Shown: one piece after another, positions 58,508-64,000 of the stretch | Position numbering within the stretch: the stretch's first letter is position 1 | How the letters are laid out: every line of letters starts with the position of its first letter | Assembly (NCBI GenBank): GCA_023144895.1 | Contig: JAGLEV010000027.1 | Span: 1-64,000 of the forward strand | DNA length: 64,000 nt | From: Thiotrichaceae bacterium | GTDB taxonomy: Bacteria > Pseudomonadota > Gammaproteobacteria > Thiotrichales > Thiotrichaceae | Direction of reading: 5' to 3' | Made by a program: the position numbers and the translations under genes | The notes under the pieces: generated by a model | Database searches by the model: none | Told to the model about the DNA's origin: nothing | Seen by the model: only the letters and a program-made list of their open reading frames with translations

Positions 58508-59140
58508 ATGACTAAATTTTTACATGGCTTTTTTAGCTTCGGATGGTTAAGAGGCCTAGACTTTCTACCCCCATTACTCTTTCGTTTCTTTTTAGCACCT
58601 ATTTTTTGGGTTGAAGGTAGTCGTCGTTTAGGTTTGTTTGCAGGTGACAATGTTGTTATGTGGAATCCTATGACATGGTTTGATAGTGCGACTTATCAAA
58701 AAGGCGTGGAAACACTTTCAAATGCACAAGGCTTACTACCCATCCCTGTTCCAGAAATAATGAATGGTGTTGTTGGTGGTGTTGAAGTGGTTGCTGCCTT
58801 CTTATTGATTATTGGTTTTGCAGTACGTTGGGTTTCATTGCCTCTTATGGGTGTGCTCATTTTAATGGGACTTGCCGCCGCTGACTTCAGTGCGGGCTTC
58901 GTTGAAACAGCACAAAGCTTGCTGATGACTCATGGTTATTTAACGCCTCTTAATAGTGGAATAGAGTCAACAATCACATTATTCCTAATGGTGTTAGCCT
59001 TATTCTTTATCGGTGCTGGACGATTCTTTAGTATCGATTGGTTAATTCATCATCGTTACTACAAAAAGCTTAAAGCACAAGAAGAAGATAATGTTTATAA
59101 GCCAAGTGAAGATGAGTTTAATGTAAATCTTAGTAATTAA
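58508..59140 (+). CDS. DoxX-family membrane protein
   Basis: The 210-residue inner-membrane protein has four hydrophobic helices (about 25-40, 85-105, 108-130, 155-175) in the DoxX arrangement, with RFFLAPIFWVEGSRR in the first helix and an acidic cytoplasmic tail. DoxX relatives act in thiosulfate:quinone oxidation in archaea and in unrelated redox or metallophore (Hvf) loci elsewhere. No doxDA or hvf genes are beside it, so the role is open. CAAGGAG precedes the ATG; a terminator follows. Confidence 0.75.
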   Translation: MTKFLHGFFSFGWLRGLDFLPPLLFRFFLAPIFWVEGSRRLGLFAGDNVVMWNPMTWFDSATYQKGVETLSNAQGLLPIPVPEIMNGVVGGVEVVAAFLLIIGFAVRWVSLPLMGVLILMGLAAADFSAGFVETAQSLLMTHGYLTPLNSGIESTITLFLMVLALFFIGAGRFFSIDWLIHHRYYKKLKAQEEDNVYKPSEDEFNVNLSN

Positions 59141-59163
59141 TTTTTTCTAGAGATTTAATAAAC

Positions 59164-59207
59164 AACACAGCTCGCTATTCGTAAGAATAGTGAGCTGTGT
59201 TGTTTTT
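59164..59207 (+). terminator. Terminator of doxX-like gene
   Basis: A 17-base-pair stem with one mismatch (59164-59180 with 59185-59201, four-base loop) is followed by TGTTTTT on the plus strand. Confidence 0.9.
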
Positions 59208-59227
59208 GCTATTTAGGAATTGAGTGG

Positions 59228-59950
59228 ATGAAAAAGAATAAACCTTTACTACGGTCAGTGGGTCAAGCTTTGGCTGATTTTAATATGATTAATGATGGTG
59301 ATCGTATTTTGCTAGGTTTGTCTGGAGGTAAAGATTCACTCTCCTTATTACATCTGCTGATTCACTTTCAACAACATGCACCTATAACGTTTGATATTGG
59401 TGCTGTTACTGTTGATCCACAGGAGGATAGTTTTGATCCATCACCACTAATACCTTATATGGAGTCACTGGGTATAGAGTATTTTTATCAGCAAGAGCCT
59501 ATAGTAGACCTTGCTAAAAAGCATATGGACAATGATTCTTTTTGTTCTTTTTGTTCACGTATGAAACGAGGCATTATGTATAGCACAGCAAGAGAGAATA
59601 AATATAATGTATTAGCTCTTGCCCAGCACTTAGATGACTTGGCTGAAAGCTTTTTGATGTCGGTTTTCCATGGTGGACAATTAAAAACGATGAAGGCAAA
59701 TTATAGGATAAAGGCAGGTGGTCTACGGGTTATTCGACCTTTGGTTTATACACGAGAGCATCAAACAACAGCATTTGCTCAGCAACAGAAGCTCCCCGTT
59801 ATTTTTGAGAATTGTCCTGCTTGTTTTGCAGTACCAACTCAACGTGAGCATATGAAGCAGCTATTATTAGCCGAAGAAAAGACAAATTCACACCTTTATA
59901 AAAGTATTCAACGCGCTATTTTACCCTTAATGCATATTGATCAAGCATAA
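59228..59950 (+). CDS. TtcA-like PP-loop tRNA thiolation protein, short
   Basis: The 240-residue protein has the PP-loop LLGLSGGKDSLSLLHLL, the CxxC cluster site CSFCSRMKRGIMYSTA, and a later NCPACF pair, all as in TtcA, which makes 2-thiocytidine 32 in tRNA with an iron-sulfur cluster. It is about 70 residues shorter than E. coli TtcA, and the segment QHLDDLAESFLMSVFHGGQL replaces the usual HHRDD. It may be a divergent paralogue with another substrate. Confidence 0.8.
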   Translation: MKKNKPLLRSVGQALADFNMINDGDRILLGLSGGKDSLSLLHLLIHFQQHAPITFDIGAVTVDPQEDSFDPSPLIPYMESLGIEYFYQQEPIVDLAKKHMDNDSFCSFCSRMKRGIMYSTARENKYNVLALAQHLDDLAESFLMSVFHGGQLKTMKANYRIKAGGLRVIRPLVYTREHQTTAFAQQQKLPVIFENCPACFAVPTQREHMKQLLLAEEKTNSHLYKSIQRAILPLMHIDQA

Positions 59951-60014
59951 ATTCAAGCGAGCAATTGAACCTTCCTACCACTATATTAAATATTATTGGC
60001 ATATTTTATTGGTG

Positions 60015-60052
60015 TAGTAGTGATTATTTTAAGGGCTAAATAATCACTACTA
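60015..60052. terminator. Perfect 15-base-pair hairpin after ttcA-like gene
   Basis: Arms tagtagtgattattt (60015-60029) and its complement (60038-60052) close an eight-base loop. No long T-run follows, so it may be a weak terminator or an RNA 3' end. The rest of the gap 59951-60389 is AT-rich with no gene. Confidence 0.65.
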
Positions 60053-60389
60053 AGTTTCAAACCTCTCATTTCTGAGTATAGGTTTAGTCTATTTCCCCTA
60101 CCTTATAGCATAGGTTTCAACCGTTTATCGTTAATAGTTTTTATTATTATATTTCTTTTGAACCAATTAAAAAAGACTGTGTCGAATGTTGTACAAGTAT
60201 GGCAGGAAACCCCCATAGAAAGCCATTCTAGCTATTGAGTGTTAATGTATAATTGTAAATTAGTTTTATCGTTTATCGTAGATAAATCGACTTATAGGAA
60301 GATCTCATGGTAAATAGATAATAATAAATACTAGTATGAATGTTCTATCCTTAAAGGAAGAGCATTCTCCGACCTTAATGGAGAAATAG

Positions 60390-60863
60390 ATGAAAATAAT
60401 GACAAGCACAATGCTAACAGCAGTTATGGGGATAGCAATAGGTCTTTCGGGATGCTCTTCATCAGGTGGTGCTTATACCGCTGCTGATACAGCACGCGTA
60501 AGAACCATTGCTGGAACAGTTATTGGAGGTGTAGTCGGACATCAATTTGGTAAAGGAAGAGGAAAAAAAGTAGCGACAATAGCAGGCGCAGTGCTAGGTG
60601 GATATCTCGCTGGAACGATGACTCCTTACAGTCGTCAACAAACCAATACTGCTTTGGAGAGTAACACTTCATCGTCGTGGACAGAACCAGGTACTAATAA
60701 TAACTATACTGTAACACCAACGAATACCTATACATCAACAGTTAATGGACATCAGTCAACTTGTCGTAATTATACAATGGATGCGTATATCGATGGAAGA
60801 ATGCAGCAAGTAAAAGGCAGAGCCTGTAAAGATGCTAACGGACAATGGGTATCCCAAAGTTAG
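60390..60863 (+). CDS. Glycine-zipper outer-membrane lipoprotein
   Basis: The 157-residue protein has a lipoprotein signal with lipobox LSGC (Cys22), then a glycine-zipper segment GTVIGGVVGHQFGKGRGKK and AGAVLGGYLAGTM, a Thr/Asn/Ser-rich linker, and a C-terminal domain with two Cys (TCRNYTMDAYIDGRMQQVKG and GRACKDANGQW). This is the 17-kDa surface antigen/SmpA-like layout found in many proteobacteria. It is probably anchored in the outer membrane. GGAGA precedes the ATG; a terminator follows. Confidence 0.85.
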   Translation: MKIMTSTMLTAVMGIAIGLSGCSSSGGAYTAADTARVRTIAGTVIGGVVGHQFGKGRGKKVATIAGAVLGGYLAGTMTPYSRQQTNTALESNTSSSWTEPGTNNNYTVTPTNTYTSTVNGHQSTCRNYTMDAYIDGRMQQVKGRACKDANGQWVSQS

Positions 60864-60974
60864 CAAAGAGACTCATTTTTCATTATCAAATAGTCTCAAT
60901 ATGTGAAAAGTAAGGCACAAATGATCGATTTTTTAGACATTTGTGCAAATATGGTATATTAACAATAATAATAA

Positions 60975-60998
60975 AGGGGGCTTTATGCCCCCTACTTT
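60975..60998 (+). terminator. Terminator of the lipoprotein gene
   Basis: A GC-rich stem agggggc/gccccct (60975-60981 with 60987-60993) with a five-base loop is followed by ACTTTT, 110 bases past the stop. Confidence 0.8.
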
Positions 60999-61161
60999 TA
61001 ATGTAGTAGGTTACGAAATATCAATAATAATGTAATAGCTATTATGTATTTAGTGTAGGAAGAGACTAAAAAATACGCTTTAACAATATCGATTGTTTCT
61101 AGACGGTTAGCTGGTTCTTCAGCACGATAGCATAGTGACTATTTGCAAAGGAGATTTACAA

Positions 61162-61497
61162 ATGAAAAATATAGACAACAAAGCAAGTTTTATAAAAGAA
61201 GAAGAAGATTCTGGTAAATTATCGAGCTATTTATTTGCTCGTGCTAAAAATCCATTAACACAAGATCCACTGAATAGTCCCATTACTCCACGTGAGAAAC
61301 ATTGCCTTAGCTGTGCATCAATGGGTAATACATCTAAAGAAATTGGTCTAGAGTTAAATATCTCTGAACATACAGTTAACTTTCATGTGAAAAATTCAAT
61401 CCGCAAATTACATGCGAAGAATAAAACACATGCTGTTGCAATCGCTGTACGTTTTGGTTATATCAATGTGGATCACTTTGAGAAAAATTGGACATAA
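61162..61497 (+). CDS. LuxR-type HTH protein without sensor domain
   Basis: The 111-residue protein is little more than a LuxR/GerE DNA-binding domain: ITPREKHCLSCASMGNTSKE, IGLELNISEHTVNFHVKNSI, then RKLHAKNKTHAVAIAVRFGY. The first 45 residues have no receiver or autoinducer-binding fold. ATG 61162 is chosen because AAAGGAGAT lies eight bases upstream; a GTG at 61135 is in frame but would put that site inside the gene. It may be constitutive or controlled by its amount. Its targets are unknown. Confidence 0.88.
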   Translation: MKNIDNKASFIKEEEDSGKLSSYLFARAKNPLTQDPLNSPITPREKHCLSCASMGNTSKEIGLELNISEHTVNFHVKNSIRKLHAKNKTHAVAIAVRFGYINVDHFEKNWT

Positions 61498-61768
61498 TTA
61501 CTGGAGCAGTCATGGCGGTATAGTGAGCCTATAAATTTCAGAAAGTTTAAATATTCAGTGAAGTAAAAGTTATCAGATGCTAGTGAATTAAATCTAATAG
61601 GTTTCATTGTCTGAGCTTAAATTATTAAATTTTATTCTAATGCTTTTTGAAAAATAAAAAAGTCTTGTATTATCAATAAAATGGATGATTGATCAAATAT
61701 AAGACTATAAAACCACTAAAAAAGGCAGGTTCACAGTTTCGTAAAAACTGATATGTTATAAACAGATT

Positions 61769-61850
61769 CCCTAGTCAAGTACGTTAGAAGTTTACTCCTA
61801 ATAAACGTCACTCCGCTCACATAGTTGCGTTTTTATTGTATTGACTAGGG
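61769..61850. repeat. Long two-tier hairpin before the Yej-type operon end
   Basis: Ten-base arms ccctagtcaa (61769-61778) and ttgactaggg (61841-61850) are perfect complements and enclose a weaker inner stem. It lies 23 bases past the stop of the ABC gene, in the 375-base gap 61498-61872. It may serve as its terminator or be a mobile palindromic element. A second hairpin lies at about 61662-61708. No gene is seen in the gap. Confidence 0.55.
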
Positions 61851-61872
61851 TTTCCCTTTCCTACTCCAAATC

Positions 61873-63495
61873 TTAAATTTGTATACTCTTAATATAATCA
61901 CGCGTCATCTTTGGTGCAGAATTCAGTAGTTGCTGTGTATAAGCATGTTGAGGGTTGAGTACGACTTTATTTAAACTCCCTTGTTCTACAATTTTACCCT
62001 CTTTCATTACGGCAACTTGATGTGCAATCGTTGGTATAATGGAGAGATCATGGGTAATAAATAAATAAGACAGTCCTTCTTCCTTTTGTAGGTGTCTTAA
62101 TAGTCGCAATACTTTTGCACGCACAGAAACATCTAAGGCACTTGTTGGCTCATCACAAATAATCAGCTTAGGCTTAACTGCTAGGGCACGAGCAATACCA
62201 ATACGTTGACGCTGACCACCTGAAAACTCATGAGGGTAGCGCTCTGCAAACTCTGCTTTTAACTCCACTTTTTCTAACAATTCAGCAATCTGTTTATCTT
62301 GTTGTGCAGTGGTTTGCTTTTCTGTTGATAAACTGATGATTCCTTCACGAATAATATTACCAATAGTCATTCGTGGATTGAGAGCAGAATAAGGATCTTG
62401 GAAAATAACCTGAATATGACGGCGTAGTGGTTTGAGTTGTTTTTCTGTTAAGGGTAATAAATTAATCCCATCAAAAATCATCTCTCCTGATTGAGAATCT
62501 TCTAATCGAAGGACTGCTTTACCTATCGTACTCTTACCACTACCTGATTCACCGACTAAGGCCAATGTTTCACCTTTGCGAATGGTTAAGCTCACACCAT
62601 CAACGGCTTTAACGTGACCTGTTGTTCGTTTAAAAAAACCTGTTTTAATCGGATAATAAACTTTAAGGTTATTCACTTCTAATAAGGCTTGATGCATCTC
62701 TGTTTGATCTAAGGGGGTATGTTGTGGCAGAGCATCAGCTAATAGCTTCTTAGTATAAGGATGTTCAGGAGCAGTAAAAAAATGCTCTTTATTGGCTTGT
62801 TCAATAATTTTACCCTCCTTCATGACAGCAATACGATCAGCAATTTCCGCGACTACTCCCATATCATGAGTAATAAATAAAATAGACAAGCCGCGTGTCT
62901 GACGTAATTCATTAAGTAATTGAAGTACTCGTGCTTGTACTGTGACATCTAGTGCTGTAGTCGGCTCATCAGCGACTAATAGCTCAGGTTCACAGGCGAG
63001 TGCCATCGCAATCATAATGCGTTGCTTTTGCCCACCTGAAAGCTGATGGGGATACCAGTGGTAGCGTTGCACTGAATCTTTTAAACCCACTTCCTCCATT
63101 AACTCAATCACTTTGGTATATTGTGCTTTACCCTCTAGCTTGAGATGGGTTTGTAATGCTTCTGCCACTTGCTTGCCCACGGTCATGACAGGATTTAATG
63201 CCGACAATGGTTCTTGAAAGATCATGGCAATAGATTTACCTCTGACCCGCTGCATACTAGTTTCAGTGATTGAAAAGAGAGATTTTCCATAAAGTGTCAC
63301 ATCACCTGAGCTGACTTTAATGACATCAGGTAAGAGCCGCATAATTGCCAGAGAGGTGAGTGATTTACCACTGCCTGATTCACCGACTAAGGAAAAGACT
63401 TCACCCTTTTTAATAGTAAAACTAACATTGTCCAGTAGAGTCTCATCGCCAACACGTAGTGATAAGTCTTTGACTTCAAGAATAGTATCAGTCAT
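61873..63495 (-). CDS. yejF: Oligopeptide ABC transporter, double ATPase (YejF type)
   Basis: The 540-residue protein is two fused ABC ATPases. The first has [16 protein letters not shown], the signature [12 protein letters not shown] and [10 protein letters not shown]; the second, from about 275, has [31 protein letters not shown] and [11 protein letters not shown]. Each half ends in the oligopeptide-transporter extension ([16 protein letters not shown]). It drives peptide uptake together with the permease just upstream, three bases away, as in yejABEF. A minus-strand operon enters from the right edge. Confidence 0.92.
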   Translation of the reverse strand: MTDTILEVKDLSLRVGDETLLDNVSFTIKKGEVFSLVGESGSGKSLTSLAIMRLLPDVIKVSSGDVTLYGKSLFSITETSMQRVRGKSIAMIFQEPLSALNPVMTVGKQVAEALQTHLKLEGKAQYTKVIELMEEVGLKDSVQRYHWYPHQLSGGQKQRIMIAMALACEPELLVADEPTTALDVTVQARVLQLLNELRQTRGLSILFITHDMGVVAEIADRIAVMKEGKIIEQANKEHFFTAPEHPYTKKLLADALPQHTPLDQTEMHQALLEVNNLKVYYPIKTGFFKRTTGHVKAVDGVSLTIRKGETLALVGESGSGKSTIGKAVLRLEDSQSGEMIFDGINLLPLTEKQLKPLRRHIQVIFQDPYSALNPRMTIGNIIREGIISLSTEKQTTAQQDKQIAELLEKVELKAEFAERYPHEFSGGQRQRIGIARALAVKPKLIICDEPTSALDVSVRAKVLRLLRHLQKEEGLSYLFITHDLSIIPTIAHQVAVMKEGKIVEQGSLNKVVLNPQHAYTQQLLNSAPKMTRDYIKSIQI

Positions 63496-63498
63496 CGT

Positions 63499-64000
63499 TT
63501 AAGCCTCATTACGTGGGTCAAGTACTACTTGAATACGATCAGAAAATAAATTGGCAGCCAATACCAAAACAAACATAAAGAGAAAGGCTGAAAGCAAAGA
63601 CCACCAAACCATTGGTTCGCGTGCCATTTCTAAACGTGCCTGATTAATCATATTACCCCAGCTGTGCATACTAGGGTCAACACCGACACCCACATAGGAC
63701 AAAACTGCTTCGGATAAGACTAAAAAGCTAAAGTCTAATACCACAGAAATCAAGATAATATGCATGAGATTAGGCAAGATATGACGACGCAGTATAGTAA
63801 ACTTCCCCACACCAAAGGCACGAGCGGCGGTAACAAATTCTACTTGTGAAAGCTTGAAAGTTTCAGCACGTAGTAGGCGACAAAGACCCGTCCAGCTGGT
63901 GATGGATAAAATGATAATCAAAAAGAATAGACGTAAATCTGAACGTTCAGTCGCAGTTTCAAACCATTGCGGATTATTATCAATGGTCACTTGCACTACT
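63499..64000 (-). CDS. yejE: Oligopeptide ABC permease (YejE type), 5' end outside window
   Basis: The frame is open to the right edge, so the start lies beyond it; the GTG at 63996 is internal. About 166 residues of the C-terminal half are seen, with the permease EAA-type loop EFVTAARAFGVGKFTILRRHILPN and four transmembrane helices, ending in FSDRIQVVLDPRNEA. Family members have about 340 residues. It is coupled closely to the fused ATPase. Confidence 0.88.
   Translation of the reverse strand, partial: VVQVTIDNNPQWFETATERSDLRLFFLIIILSITSWTGLCRLLRAETFKLSQVEFVTAARAFGVGKFTILRRHILPNLMHIILISVVLDFSFLVLSEAVLSYVGVGVDPSMHSWGNMINQARLEMAREPMVWWSLLSAFLFMFVLVLAANLFSDRIQVVLDPRNEA

Noticed and set aside
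61873-64000. Yej-type transporter as the exporter of the peptide locus
   Set aside because: It is an uptake-type oligopeptide system, lies over 50 kb from the peptide genes, and has no link to them.

Overview
The window reads as chromosome of a free-living or host-associated sulfur-oxidising gammaproteobacterium with an AT-rich genome (about 40% GC by eye, not computed). The lineage call rests on a sulfide:quinone oxidoreductase, the aprM-aprB-aprA module for sulfite oxidation through APS, a DsrS-like gene in an operon with siroheme synthase cysG, TusA and DsrC/TusE-type sulfur carriers, and typical gammaproteobacterial housekeeping genes (cca, aroK-aroB, prlC, envC, prfC, xseB-ispA-dxs). A Thiotrichales-like organism fits, but the sequence alone does not fix the order. 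No rRNA, tRNA or CRISPR array was seen.

Layout. 1-7.1 kb: the end of a membrane protein whose start lies outside the window, then yaaA, nadC, sqr, cca and aroK-aroB. 7.4-11.5 kb: a markedly AT-rich accessory island. It holds a 53-codon precursor-like peptide gene with a strong ribosome binding site, followed on the same strand by a leucine-rich-repeat protein, a JmjC/cupin_4 oxygenase and a radical SAM/SPASM protein, with a decayed IS1-type transposase beside it. This looks like a ribosomally made, post-translationally modified peptide (RiPP) locus of a type I cannot match to a named class, and it is the main candidate for an undescribed system. 11.5-15.3 kb: an S24-fold protein without the catalytic lysine, cysG, two small uncharacterised genes and dsrS. 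15.9-21.8 kb: a 53-residue protein, HIT, TPR and SlyD-type proteins, then aprMBA. 22.4-24.5 kb: a methyltransferase, trmL and ribF. 24.7-27.1 kb: a single-cysteine DsrC/TusE protein and a two-gene RNA repair cassette (HD-Pnk plus RNA ligase). 27.4-38.7 kb: type III glutamine synthetase, tusA, bolA family, dtd, pip, thiO, ctpA, envC and prlC.

38.8-45.4 kb is the replication origin block dnaA-dnaN-recF-gyrB, all on the minus strand. The dnaA-dnaN gap holds seven perfect DnaA boxes next to a DnaA-trio-like tract and an AT-rich stretch, and three perfect parS sites lie between gyrB and the end of recF. Most genes from 44 kb back to 24.7 kb are on the minus strand, which fits outward replication from here. 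45.8-64 kb: an anti-sigma-like membrane protein, a Rieske pair, an epimerase, htpG, an ankyrin protein, prfC, rpsT, a 34-residue membrane protein, xseB-ispA-dxs-queD, DoxX, a TtcA-like protein, a glycine-zipper lipoprotein, a LuxR-type DNA-binding protein and a Yej-type oligopeptide ABC transporter that runs off the right edge.

How the genes fit together. SQR feeds electrons from sulfide into the quinone pool. The sulfur carriers, siroheme synthesis and DsrS belong with the reverse dissimilatory sulfite reductase pathway, whose core genes are not in this window. AprMBA oxidises the resulting sulfite.
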